NCBI GenBank assembly: GCA_019424245.1
Contig: JAHYZV010000001.1
Location: forward strand, 62,001 to 126,000
Length of the DNA stretch: 64,000 nucleotides
Reading direction: 5' to 3'
From: Clostridiales bacterium
GTDB lineage: Bacteria; Bacillota; Clostridia; Lachnospirales; Lachnospiraceae
Shown: piece by piece, positions 1-8,910 of the stretch
Numbering within the stretch: the stretch's first letter is position 1
Layout of the letters: each line of letters starts with the position of its first letter
Made by a program: the position numbers and the translations under genes
The notes under the pieces: generated by a model
Told to the model about the DNA's origin: nothing
The model's database searches: none
The model's input: only the letters and a program-made list of their open reading frames with translations

Positions 1-76
1 GTTTCGATATAATATAATAATTATTATTTACTTTTAATATAAGCACAGATATACTTATGCAAAGTGAGGGTTATAT

Positions 77-3000
77 ATGAAGAATGTTAAAAAAATCAGA
101 CAGCTTACAATGCGTCTTAAAATGCAATGGAAGATTCTTATAGGTGTGCTTGTTGCTGGTGTGGCATGCGGTGGAGTACTTATATTTGCTAACGCTGACT
201 CAAGTGTTTCGCTTTCTCTGACACCGGCACAGTCAAGTGTAATACAGGGATCTACATCTACAGTTATTCATGCCAATCTTTCAGGTACGGATGATGAATT
301 TTATGACGCGAGCAATCCTTCGAACAATGGTATTGCAAGTCCTGTAAGACTTGAATGGACAATATCGGATGAAGATTATGATGTTGTAAAGTTTGTTAAT
401 CCAAGTTCAGGCGGAGATGCTTATCTGCAGACTGTATCAGGAACAACTAATCCTACAGTATATGGTAACAGGGCAGGAGCAGCTACAATAACAGCAGCAT
501 ATCATTCTAAGAAGTTTTCAGATACAGGAGCTGTTGTATATGATAATGTACTTGCTACATCAACAGCAGCAGTATATGTTCCTATTAATGTTAATGTTGA
601 AAGGAAAAGAGGTAATACTGTTCTTGAAGAGGCAGATCTTCTGAAAGAAGGAGATTTAATTACCATAACAGCCAATACCTGTGAGAGTAATAAGCTTTTT
701 ATTGAAACATCTAATGATTCAACAGGTGAGGTTAGTTCAGATGGAATCGTAGAGATGTATTACAGGGATTCTTCTAAAGTAGTACTTAAGGTTATTGGCG
801 GTGGTTCAACTGTTATTACGGCAAGAACTGCAGACGGAAGCGGAATTAATCCTCTTACATATACATTTACAGTAAGGGCAGAGGTTAAGTTTAAGGAGAG
901 TATATCTAATTCACAGGGACATTTTATAACACATCTTCCAAGCGATGCATCTAACAGATATATGGTCCTTTCAGATAAGGATTATGAAGCATTTACATAT
1001 GAGGATATTCCTTCTAATGTAGTTAATCCTGTTAAGTCTAACGTGATATATAAGACAGATAATTCAAATGTAGCATCAGTTGCAGTTGGAACAGTATGTG
1101 GAGTACATGCAGGAGTTACAAAGGTGAGTGCAGGACTTACTACTATTGATGTTGGAGGCAATGAATCATGGTTTACAAGAGATGCTGTTAATGTTGTAGT
1201 TCCATTTAAGAAGATGGGAAATGAAGTGAGCAATATGAATGTTGGTGATGAACTTCAGTTGTCAACATCAGCAATTGAATCAGAAGTAACATGGTCAACT
1301 TCTGATAACAAGATACTTCAGGTGGATTCTGCAACCGGTCTTGTTAAGGCAGTTGGTGCGGGTACAGCTACAATATATGCAACAAGAGTACAGGATGAAT
1401 TATACACTGTGTATAATATGCCATATCAGCTGGCATATAAGATTACAGTTATAGATGGTTTTGGACTTAGTACAGTAAGCACAACAGTTAATATTGGAAG
1501 TTCAATAGACATTAAGGCTCTTGTTACTAATCAGCCAAGTAAATCACAGATTACATATACTGTAACTAATCAGGCTAATGAAGCAGGAGTTATTCCTACA
1601 TATGATCTTATAGAGGTAAACCAGTCAGATGATGGTACAGTATTTACAATAACAGGTGTTGCATCGGGTGTGACACATCTTACTGTTTCACAGAATATTA
1701 ATGGAGTTATTAAGTCTGAGACTTGTGTAATATATGTTACCACTCCTGTAGGAGATGTAAGTATTAATCCTTCTTCAATATCAATTGACAGAGGAAGCAC
1801 TGGAACAGTACAGGTGTTATTCAATCCGGCAGGACCTACTAACAGCAATGTTTTATGGTCATCATCAGATACAACAGTAGCTACGGTAACAGGAGACAGT
1901 TACACAGCTACTATTAAGGGATTATCTGGCGGTAATGCAACGATTACAGTAATAACTGAAGACGGACTTAAGGTTGCAACCTGTGATGTCTATGTAAGAG
2001 AGCCAGTAACAGGAGTTACACTTAACGCGACAACAGTTGAGTCTACTATGGCAATTGGAAAGTATCAGCTTGTAGCAACTGTAAAGCCATCAGGAGATGG
2101 TGTGAACAGAAATGTTACATGGTCATCTTCAGATGAATCGGTTGCAACAGTTGATGAGAATGGTCTTGTAACATATATTAAGCCAGGATACTGTACAATT
2201 GTCTGCAAAACAGAAGATGGCGCATTTATTGCGACATGTAATTTTATTATAAGCATACCAGTTGAGACTATTAAACTTGATTATAAAGATGAGATTATGT
2301 CAATAGGACAGACATTAAGAATCACAGCAGAAGTTCTCCCGATAACGGCTACGAACAGGACTGTAAGTTGGGAATCATCTAATACTAATGTATGTATAGT
2401 TGATTCTAATGGTCTGGTTGAAGCTGTCGGAACAGGTAGTGCAACAATACTTTGTAAGTCGCTTGATGGTGGTGTTACAGCAATGTGTAATATATATGTT
2501 AAGCAGCCTGTTACATCAATTGTCCTTAATACGACAGATATTACAGTGAGAAAAGGACAGGTGTTCTGGCTTAATGCCACATGTCTTCCAGAGAATGCAG
2601 ATAATAAGCTTGTTACATGGGAAAGCCGTGATGAAAACGTATGTAAAGTAGAAAGCGATGGTAAAGTTACAGCTACAGGTGCAGGAACAACATCTATAAT
2701 ATGTACTAATGTTGACACGGGACTTACAGCATATTGTATTGTTACTGTTACACAGCCTGTAACAGGAATAACACTTAATTCTGATTATCAGGAATTATGG
2801 GTTGGAGCAAAATATGCTATTATACCTTCAATTGAGCCGATAGATGCAGAGAATAAGAAAGTCACATATCTTTCAAGTGATACATCAGTTGCAACAGTTG
2901 ATGAAAATGGTGTTGTAACAGCCTTAAAGGGTGGTAATTGTGTAATTGAAGTTACAACAGATGAGTGTCATCTCACAGCAGCTTGTACAATTGTTGTTAA

Positions 3001-3979
3001 GGAATATGTTTCAACTATTACATTGAGTGAAAATAATAAATTCATGAATGTGGGTGCAACAGGAAAGCTTATTGCAACGGTTGGCACAGATACAGCAACT
3101 AATAAGAATATAGTGTGGTCATCATCAGATAACAGTATATGTTCAGTAGACCAGGAAGGTAATCTTAGTGCTGAATCAGTTGGTAATGCTGTTATTACAG
3201 CTACAGCAGCAGATGGAAGCGGAGTTACAGATTCATGTATCATAAGAGTTGTTAATCCGGTTACGGGAATAGAAGTTGTGCCGGATTCATTGAGATTGTT
3301 TGTTGGAGATTCACAGAAACTTGGTGTTAACGTATATCCGGATAATGCAACAATTAAAGATGTTGTATGGAAATCAGCTAATGAATCAATCGCAGTGGTT
3401 GATGAGGATGGCGAGGTGTTTGCTATCAGTTCCGGTAAAGTTAAGATTACAGCAACATCTCAGGATGGTAATAATATCAAAGGAATCTGCTGGGTTTATG
3501 TAACTCCAAGAGTTAATATATCCTCACTTAGAATTAATTCAAAAGAAATATATATGCTTACAGGCAGAACAAGACAGTTATCAGTAATAGTAAGGCCGGC
3601 TGTTAATAATGATTCATATGAATGGTACTCATCAGATACAGGAATAGTTACGGTTGATGGTAATGGTGTTATTACAACTGTAGGTCCTGGTGAAGCAGAG
3701 GTTTATGTCATAAGTGATGGTGCAGGTGTTGAATCAAGCTGTATAGTTCATTCACTTGCAATAAGCAGGTCTAATATTACTCTTGAGCAGTATGACAGAT
3801 ATACATTAGATGTAATAGGAACAGATAGTAATATTACATGGAGAAGCAGTAATCCAAGGGTATGTACAGTTTCTTCTTCAGGAGAAGTTATTGGACGAAA
3901 AGCAGGAATAGCAACAATAACAGCTGTTGTTAATAATAAGACATTAAGCTGCACAGTAAGAGTTACAAGTATAAGATAA
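77..3979 (+). CDS. Secreted/surface protein with many bacterial Ig-like (Big_2) domains
   Basis: 1300 residues. The basic N-terminus followed by a hydrophobic stretch at about residues 18-40 looks like a signal peptide or uncleaved anchor. The rest is tandem beta-rich modules of about 80 residues, each carrying the Big_2 hallmarks: a 'WSSSD-x-SVATVD-x-NG-V' core, then a small-residue-rich 'G-ATI' strand ending in a cysteine-containing segment. I count roughly ten modules from about residue 380 to the end; the first 370 residues are more divergent. There is no LPxTG sorting signal and no C-terminal membrane segment, so cell attachment would have to be through the N-terminus. Big_2 proteins are usually adhesin or surface-scaffold stalks; no enzymatic domain is visible. 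Start supported by GAGGG 10 bases upstream. It is a stand-alone gene followed by two terminators. Ligand unknown. Confidence 0.85.
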   Translation: MKNVKKIRQLTMRLKMQWKILIGVLVAGVACGGVLIFANADSSVSLSLTPAQSSVIQGSTSTVIHANLSGTDDEFYDASNPSNNGIASPVRLEWTISDEDYDVVKFVNPSSGGDAYLQTVSGTTNPTVYGNRAGAATITAAYHSKKFSDTGAVVYDNVLATSTAAVYVPINVNVERKRGNTVLEEADLLKEGDLITITANTCESNKLFIETSNDSTGEVSSDGIVEMYYRDSSKVVLKVIGGGSTVITARTADGSGINPLTYTFTVRAEVKFKESISNSQGHFITHLPSDASNRYMVLSDKDYEAFTYEDIPSNVVNPVKSNVIYKTDNSNVASVAVGTVCGVHAGVTKVSAGLTTIDVGGNESWFTRDAVNVVVPFKKMGNEVSNMNVGDELQLSTSAIESEVTWSTSDNKILQVDSATGLVKAVGAGTATIYATRVQDELYTVYNMPYQLAYKITVIDGFGLSTVSTTVNIGSSIDIKALVTNQPSKSQITYTVTNQANEAGVIPTYDLIEVNQSDDGTVFTITGVASGVTHLTVSQNINGVIKSETCVIYVTTPVGDVSINPSSISIDRGSTGTVQVLFNPAGPTNSNVLWSSSDTTVATVTGDSYTATIKGLSGGNATITVITEDGLKVATCDVYVREPVTGVTLNATTVESTMAIGKYQLVATVKPSGDGVNRNVTWSSSDESVATVDENGLVTYIKPGYCTIVCKTEDGAFIATCNFIISIPVETIKLDYKDEIMSIGQTLRITAEVLPITATNRTVSWESSNTNVCIVDSNGLVEAVGTGSATILCKSLDGGVTAMCNIYVKQPVTSIVLNTTDITVRKGQVFWLNATCLPENADNKLVTWESRDENVCKVESDGKVTATGAGTTSIICTNVDTGLTAYCIVTVTQPVTGITLNSDYQELWVGAKYAIIPSIEPIDAENKKVTYLSSDTSVATVDENGVVTALKGGNCVIEVTTDECHLTAACTIVVKEYVSTITLSENNKFMNVGATGKLIATVGTDTATNKNIVWSSSDNSICSVDQEGNLSAESVGNAVITATAADGSGVTDSCIIRVVNPVTGIEVVPDSLRLFVGDSQKLGVNVYPDNATIKDVVWKSANESIAVVDEDGEVFAISSGKVKITATSQDGNNIKGICWVYVTPRVNISSLRINSKEIYMLTGRTRQLSVIVRPAVNNDSYEWYSSDTGIVTVDGNGVITTVGPGEAEVYVISDGAGVESSCIVHSLAISRSNITLEQYDRYTLDVIGTDSNITWRSSNPRVCTVSSSGEVIGRKAGIATITAVVNNKTLSCTVRVTSIR

Positions 3980-3999
3980 TTCAGGTAATGATAAAATTA

Positions 4000-4038
4000 T
4001 TATGACCATCAGTGTTGTACTGATGGTCATAATTTTTT
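4000..4038 (+). terminator. Rho-independent terminator after the Ig-like protein gene
   Basis: A 14-bp perfect stem (4000-4013 with 4019-4032), a 5-nt loop and six T residues. It closes the transcript of the Big_2 gene. Confidence 0.9.
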
Positions 4039-4044
4039 GGATAA

Positions 4045-4076
4045 AAAAAGGAGATGCGGTCAAACATCTCCTTTTT
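4045..4076 (+). terminator. Second, tandem hairpin terminator
   Basis: A 12-bp stem (4045-4056 with 4065-4076) with an A-rich 5' arm and a T-rich 3' arm. Because it starts with A and ends with T it could also stop transcription from the right, though no convergent gene exists here. It is either a backup terminator or a processed leader structure. Confidence 0.6.
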
Positions 4077-4198
4077 CTAAATATGAGGGGGAGATAGAAA
4101 GAATTCTCTTTGCTATCTGATATAGAATATACATGATAAATGTGAGCAAAATGTGTACAATTAGTTAAACAAAAATAAAAATCATAAAATGTATTTTA

Positions 4199-4227
4199 TT
4201 GATTAATATTCTCTAATATGTTAATAT
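4199..4227 (+). promoter_or_regulatory. Putative sigma-A-type promoter for the TPR/CHB protein gene
   Basis: TTGATT at 4199-4204, a 17-base spacer and TAATAT at 4222-4227, about 33 bases before the start codon. The surrounding 4080-4200 stretch is AT-rich and holds no other recognisable element. Confidence 0.4.
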
Positions 4228-4260
4228 CAAAATGTTATTTAAGTGTATGGAGGTCTATAT

Positions 4261-5814
4261 ATGCCAGACGATTTTAATAAGAATACAAGCATAGAAGACG
4301 AAATTGAAAAGTCGTTGCAGAAAATGGTAGAAGAAGAAACTACAGTTGCCAAAGCTTATGTAGGAAATGCTGATGATTATAAAGCAGAGCAGCCATCAGA
4401 TATTAATGATGGAAGGACGAGAGTTGTTCCTAAGATAACAGATGAAATTCTTAAGGAACAGCAGGTAATTAATAAATCATCTCAACAAACACAAGAAGAA
4501 TTAACTGATAGAGATATTTTACTTGATGATGATGACGATGAAGAACCAGAAGATGAAGATAAAGAGATTTTGAAAGACGCCACTAAGAAACCACTGGATA
4601 AGAAGACAAAGCTTATTATAGCAGGGGTTGCTGCGGGAGTTGCATTAGTTTTAATTATAATAATTATAGTTGCTGTATCACTTAACAAGAAGAGTAAGAA
4701 TAATTATGATTATTATTATCAGACAGGAATGAAACTGTACGAAGAGGGTAATTATGGTGATGCATCATCATATCTTAGCAAGGCTTCTAAAGAAAATGAG
4801 GGAAAAAAGAATCTGAACCTTAAGTATACATTGTATAGATGCTATGAAAGCTCAGGAAATGAGGATGAAGCTGTTAATGTGCTGAAGGATATACTTTCAT
4901 ATGATGAGAATTATGAAGATGCGGTTAAAGCTCTTGCAGACATTTACTATAAGAAAGAGGATGCAGATAATTTAACAAAGCTTATAAGAAAGTATCAGGA
5001 TGGAAAATGCAGCAATGCAGTTAAGAATTATATAGTAAAAGAACCATCAGCTTCTAAAGAGCCGGGTTCGTATGATGATGATGTTGAACTTAAATTTACA
5101 TGTGATTCTGGTTGTGTTGTTTATTATACAACTGATGGAAAAGAACCTGATATTAAGAGTACACTATATGATGGAACAGCAATTAAGTTAGAAACAGGCA
5201 CAACTAAGATAAAAGCAGTTTCTGTTAATTCTATTGGGGTATATAGTAAAGTAGTTGAATTTGAATATGTTGTTGAATATGGTGCTCCTGCAGCACCAGA
5301 TGTAACTCCTGCGTCAGGAAAATATTCAGATGGAGAGAAGATTAAGATTAATAATATCCCTGACAAATGTAAGGCATATTATACAACAGATGGTACAACT
5401 CCTACATCTTCATCAACAGAGTATACAGGTGAATTCGATATGCCAACCGGTAATACTGTAATCGCATTTGTAATAATTAACGATCATGAGCAGAGCAGTA
5501 CAGTAGTTAAGAGAAATTATAATGTTGAAGTAAAGAATACATATACATACAGCCAGGCTGAAAGCCAGCTGAAAAATGTCCTTATATCAAAGAAGGTGCT
5601 TAAGTCAGACAGCGTAGCTTCAGATGGTTCAGGTGTTAATTTTGTCTATATTTCAAAGACAAAGGTTGGCAACAATGAAATGTATATTATCAGATATGAT
5701 GTAATAAAGGGTGGCTCTACAACAACTGCTGGATTATATGGCGTTGATACATCAAGCGGTAAGGTGTATACTGTTACAGGTACAGAAGGCAGTTATTCTG
5801 CCAAAGAATACTAA
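4261..5814 (+). CDS. Membrane-anchored TPR protein with chitobiase/beta-hexosaminidase C-terminal-like repeats
   Basis: 517 residues from the ATG at 4261, chosen because GGAGG lies 7 bases upstream. Residues 1-115 are acidic and probably cytoplasmic, including a run of Asp/Glu around residue 90. A single membrane helix spans about residues 117-142. Outside it come TPR-like helical repeats (about 150-255) and two modules of the CHB_HEX_C_1 type (about 275-345 and 355-425), recognisable by 'YYTTDGxxP' in each. The last 90 residues form an unassigned domain. No catalytic glycosidase domain is present, so this is more likely a wall-associated scaffold or binding protein than an enzyme. Type II topology is inferred from the charge distribution. 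It is monocistronic or weakly linked to the nfn genes 55 bases downstream. Confidence 0.75.
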   Translation: MPDDFNKNTSIEDEIEKSLQKMVEEETTVAKAYVGNADDYKAEQPSDINDGRTRVVPKITDEILKEQQVINKSSQQTQEELTDRDILLDDDDDEEPEDEDKEILKDATKKPLDKKTKLIIAGVAAGVALVLIIIIIVAVSLNKKSKNNYDYYYQTGMKLYEEGNYGDASSYLSKASKENEGKKNLNLKYTLYRCYESSGNEDEAVNVLKDILSYDENYEDAVKALADIYYKKEDADNLTKLIRKYQDGKCSNAVKNYIVKEPSASKEPGSYDDDVELKFTCDSGCVVYYTTDGKEPDIKSTLYDGTAIKLETGTTKIKAVSVNSIGVYSKVVEFEYVVEYGAPAAPDVTPASGKYSDGEKIKINNIPDKCKAYYTTDGTTPTSSSTEYTGEFDMPTGNTVIAFVIINDHEQSSTVVKRNYNVEVKNTYTYSQAESQLKNVLISKKVLKSDSVASDGSGVNFVYISKTKVGNNEMYIIRYDVIKGGSTTTAGLYGVDTSSGKVYTVTGTEGSYSAKEY

Positions 5815-5869
5815 AGGTTGATTGTGCGTAATGCACTTCATAATATTACTTTTTGAAAGGAGAATTGTA

Positions 5870-6748
5870 ATGTATAAAATTCTTAAGGCTGAGAAGTTAG
5901 CAGAGAAGATCTTCCTTATGGATGTTGAAGCTCCTAGAGTTGCTAAACATTGTGAACCTGGCCAGTTCGTTATTGTAAAGATGGATGATTTGGGCGAAAG
6001 AATTCCACTTACTATTTGTGATTATGACAGAGAAGCAGGAACTATAACAATAGTTGTTCAGATAGTTGGAGCGTCTACTGAGAAGATGTCACATCTTAAA
6101 GCAGGAGATGCATTTGAAGATTTTGTTGGACCTCTTGGATGTCCATCAGAGCTTATCAGCAAGGATATTGAAGAACTCAAAAAGATGAATATTGTATTCA
6201 TTGCCGGAGGTCTTGGAACAGCACCTGTATATCCACAGGTTAAATGGATGCATGAGCATGGTGTAGATGTTGATGTTATCGTTGGTGCTAAGAATAAGGA
6301 ACTTATAATCTTAGAGGAAGAGATGAAGGCGGTTGCTGGTAATCTTTACATAACAACTGATGATGGAAGCTATGTAAGAAAAGGTATGGGTACAGATGTG
6401 CTTAAGGATCTTGTTGCAGAAGGAAAACATTATGATTTATGTGTAGCAATCGGACCTATGATTATGATGAAATTCGTCTGTCTTCTTACTAAGGAACTTG
6501 GAATTCATACAATTGTCAGCATGAATCCGATTATGGTTGATGGAACTGGTATGTGTGGTGCATGTCGTCTTAAGGTTGGCGATGAGATTAAGTTTGCATG
6601 TGTTGACGGACCTGAGTTTGATGGTCATCTTGTAGACTTTGACCAGGCTATGAAGAGAAGTGCTATGTACAGAACTGAAGAGGGAAGAGCAATGCTCAAG
6701 CTTCAGGAAGGTGATACACATCACGGCGGTTGTGGACAGTGTAATTAG
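5870..6748 (+). CDS. nfnA: NADH-dependent ferredoxin:NADP+ oxidoreductase, small subunit (NfnA; sulfide/dihydroorotate dehydrogenase-like FAD/NAD-binding protein)
   Basis: 292 residues, starting at the ATG at 5870 behind GAAAGGAG. The protein has an N-terminal FAD-binding beta-barrel ('PGQFVIVK', then 'R-I-PLTICDYD' for flavin), a central NAD-binding domain ('FIAGGLGTAPVYPQ') and a C-terminal four-cysteine [2Fe-2S] cluster region ('GTGMCGACR', 'FACVDGPEFDGH'). This layout is shared by dihydroorotate dehydrogenase electron-transfer subunits, but the gene is followed 17 bases later by the GltA/NfnB-type large subunit, the diagnostic partner of Nfn. The complex bifurcates electrons between NADH, ferredoxin and NADPH in anaerobes. 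No pyrimidine genes lie nearby, arguing against PyrK. Cytosolic. Confidence 0.88.
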   Translation: MYKILKAEKLAEKIFLMDVEAPRVAKHCEPGQFVIVKMDDLGERIPLTICDYDREAGTITIVVQIVGASTEKMSHLKAGDAFEDFVGPLGCPSELISKDIEELKKMNIVFIAGGLGTAPVYPQVKWMHEHGVDVDVIVGAKNKELIILEEEMKAVAGNLYITTDDGSYVRKGMGTDVLKDLVAEGKHYDLCVAIGPMIMMKFVCLLTKELGIHTIVSMNPIMVDGTGMCGACRLKVGDEIKFACVDGPEFDGHLVDFDQAMKRSAMYRTEEGRAMLKLQEGDTHHGGCGQCN

Positions 6749-6765
6749 AAAGGATGGGTTTCAAA

Positions 6766-8151
6766 ATGGACGTAATGAAGAAAGTGCCAGTCAGAGAGCA
6801 GGCTCCTGACGTAAGAAATAAGAATTTTGATGAAGTATGTCTTGGATATAACAAGGAAGAAGCTATGGAAGAGGCAACAAGATGCCTTAACTGTAAGAAT
6901 GCAAGATGTGTTCAGGGCTGTCCTGTATCTATCGATATCCCAGCATTTATTCATCAGGTAAAAGAAGGAAATATTGAGGAAGCATATAAGATTATTGGTA
7001 AGTCAAGTGCACTTCCTGCTGTATGTGGCCGTGTATGTCCACAGGAGACACAGTGTGAAGGTCAGTGTATCAGAGGAATCAAGGGTGAATCAGTATCAAT
7101 TGGTAAGCTTGAAAGATTTGTTGCTGACTGGGCAAGAGAGAATAATGTTGAGCCAGAGAAGCCAACAGAGAAGAAAGGCAAGAAAGTTGCTGTTATCGGT
7201 TCAGGTCCTTCAGGACTTACATGTGCCGGAGACCTTGCAAAAATGGGATATGACGTAACTATATTCGAGGCTTTACATGAGGCTGGTGGTGTATTAGTAT
7301 ATGGTATTCCTGAATTCCGTCTTCCTAAGTCAACAGTAGTTGCCCACGAAGTTGAGAATGTTAAGAAGTTAGGCGTTAAGATTGAGACTAACGTTGTTAT
7401 TGGTAAGTCAATGACAATTGACCAGTTACTCGAAGATGAAGGCTTTGATGCAGTATTCATAGGTTCTGGTGCAGGTCTTCCAAGATTCATGGGTATTCCG
7501 GGCGAGAATGCTAACGAAGTATTCTCAGCTAATGAGTACCTTACAAGAAGTAATCTTATGAAAGCTTTCAAGGATGAGTATGATACTCCAATAGCAAGAT
7601 TTAAGAAGGTTGCTATCGTTGGTGGTGGTAATGTTGCTATGGATGCTGCAAGAACAGCATTAAGACTTGGAGCAGAAACTCATATCGTATACAGAAGAAG
7701 TGAGGAGGAGCTTCCAGCAAGAGCTGAGGAAGTACATCACGCTAAGGAAGAAGGAATTATATTTGACCTTCTTACTAATCCGACAGAGATTCTTACAGAT
7801 GACAAGGGTAATGTTACAGGTATGAAGTGCATTAAGATGGAACTTGGTGAACCTGATGCTTCAGGAAGAAGAAAGCCTGTAGAGATTCCTGGTTCAGAGT
7901 TCGTTATGGAATTAGATGCAGTTATCATGTCACTTGGTACATCACCTAATCCGCTTATCTCTTCAACAACTAAGGGACTTGACATCAACAAGAGAAAATG
8001 TATTGTAGCAGAGGAAGAAACTGGTAAGACATCTAAGGAAGGTGTATATGCCGGTGGAGATGCTGTTACAGGTGCAGCTACAGTTATCCTTGCCATGGGA
8101 GCAGGAAAGGCTGGCGCTAAGGGAATTGACGAATTCCTTTCTAACAACTAA
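6766..8151 (+). CDS. nfnB: NADPH-dependent NfnB / GltA-type glutamate synthase small-chain-like oxidoreductase
   Basis: 461 residues from the ATG at 6766; an ATG at 6754 is in frame but sits inside the ribosome binding site AAAGGATGG, so 6766 is preferred. The N-terminal domain carries two Cys clusters ('CLNCKNARCVQGCPV' and 'CGRVCPQETQCEGQC') for [4Fe-4S] centres. Two Rossmann folds follow: FAD at about residues 140-175 ('VIGSGPSGL') and NADPH near residue 285 ('VAIVGGGNVAMDAAR'). The length matches GltA/NfnB. With NfnA it forms the electron-bifurcating transhydrogenase linking NADH plus reduced ferredoxin to two NADPH. No large glutamate synthase subunit is present in the window, which favours Nfn over a glutamate synthase role. 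A terminator follows. Confidence 0.9.
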   Translation: MDVMKKVPVREQAPDVRNKNFDEVCLGYNKEEAMEEATRCLNCKNARCVQGCPVSIDIPAFIHQVKEGNIEEAYKIIGKSSALPAVCGRVCPQETQCEGQCIRGIKGESVSIGKLERFVADWARENNVEPEKPTEKKGKKVAVIGSGPSGLTCAGDLAKMGYDVTIFEALHEAGGVLVYGIPEFRLPKSTVVAHEVENVKKLGVKIETNVVIGKSMTIDQLLEDEGFDAVFIGSGAGLPRFMGIPGENANEVFSANEYLTRSNLMKAFKDEYDTPIARFKKVAIVGGGNVAMDAARTALRLGAETHIVYRRSEEELPARAEEVHHAKEEGIIFDLLTNPTEILTDDKGNVTGMKCIKMELGEPDASGRRKPVEIPGSEFVMELDAVIMSLGTSPNPLISSTTKGLDINKRKCIVAEEETGKTSKEGVYAGGDAVTGAATVILAMGAGKAGAKGIDEFLSNN

Positions 8152-8165
8152 TATATATGTATAAT

Positions 8166-8205
8166 AAAATGCCGTGTTAATCGTAGTGATTGACACGGCA
8201 TTTTT
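8166..8205. terminator. Bidirectional terminator between nfnB and the convergent membrane-protein gene
   Basis: The stem pairs AAAATGCCGTGTTA (8166-8179) with TGACACGGCATTTTT (8191-8205). A residues on the left and T residues on the right allow it to work for both the + strand nfn operon and the - strand gene ending at 8218. Confidence 0.85.
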
Positions 8206-8217
8206 AATGCGGAAATA

Positions 8218-8760
8218 TTAATTAAACATTTTCTCAACGAACTGTTCTGAAAAATTCTCGGCTTCCTCATCTGAGAGGTCAGTAAACTGTACGGTTAACT
8301 GTTCTTTAACATAAGCTGTACGGTTAAAATATTTCATTTCTTCCTGAATATCTCCGGCGTAAGAATTTTCAATATCTTCTTTAGTTATGTTGTCTTCCAG
8401 CCAGTTAAGTACATCGGCGGCTTTCTTATCCTCAGTTTCAGCCTTGGCTTTAATTTTGTTAGAGTATTTCAAAGACCAGACACCTATTGCAATGAATCCG
8501 ATAAATAACAGACCAAGAACAATATTAATAAAAAGGAATGAAGGTGCATCTTTAGTTACTATCTTAATGATACCGATATCATTAAGAATCATAAGAATGA
8601 TTCCGATTCCTCCACATACAAAGAATGTGATGGCAGAAGATAAGTTATCCTTGTACTTGTCAGTGCTGCTTTCATACAGGCTTCCACCTGTAAGAAGAGA
8701 ATTGTTTTCGTTATTATCCTGAATGTTGTCATTAGTTATGTCAGTTGTGTTTTCAGACAT
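8218..8760 (-). CDS. Small membrane protein with two membrane helices, function unknown
   Basis: 180 residues. The N-terminal 35 residues are Asn/Asp/Thr-rich and look disordered. They are followed by two hydrophobic helices (about 42-68 and 75-100), then a charged C-terminal region of about 80 residues with helical character. There is no signal peptide cleavage site and no family motif that I recognise. An AGGAGG-type site lies 6-12 bases before the start on the - strand. It is transcribed convergently to nfnB and divergently from thiN, so it is its own transcription unit. Confidence 0.75.
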   Translation of the reverse strand: MSENTTDITNDNIQDNNENNSLLTGGSLYESSTDKYKDNLSSAITFFVCGGIGIILMILNDIGIIKIVTKDAPSFLFINIVLGLLFIGFIAIGVWSLKYSNKIKAKAETEDKKAADVLNWLEDNITKEDIENSYAGDIQEEMKYFNRTAYVKEQLTVQFTDLSDEEAENFSEQFVEKMFN

Positions 8761-8857
8761 AATGTTCCTCCTTGTTATAGAACTTAACCATAAGTCCTTT
8801 GTTGTTCAGACATTATAAAATATAATTGTGAAAAAATAAAGAACATCTGGATTAATG

Positions 8858-8866
8858 TGGTAAAAT
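8858..8866 (+). promoter_or_regulatory. Putative extended -10 promoter element for thiN
   Basis: TGG followed directly by TAAAAT (8861-8866) forms a TGn-extended -10 box 44 bases before the thiN start. No convincing -35 box is present at the expected distance, which is compatible with extended -10 promoters. Confidence 0.45.
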
Positions 8867-8910
8867 ACTAAAGAAAGATATTACAGATTAGTAAGATTAA
8901 GGAGATTGAT

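Noticed and set aside
1..76. Promoter or upstream gene at the window start
   Set aside because: The stretch is AT-rich with several TATAAT-like strings but too short to define a promoter pair confidently; only the ribosome site of the first gene is supported.
2281..2718. Long open frames on the - strand inside the Ig-like gene and other large genes
   Set aside because: They mirror codon usage of the + strand gene, have no ribosome sites, and encode low-complexity Ser/Thr/Val-rich sequences without recognisable domains.
6437..6724. A 95-residue - strand ORF opposite the end of nfnA
   Set aside because: Entirely within a well-supported gene, and Cys/His/Ser-rich translation without family features.
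8761..8910. TPP riboswitch before thiN
   Set aside because: The 150-base gap is a divergent promoter region without the conserved CUGAGA-type core of the TPP element.
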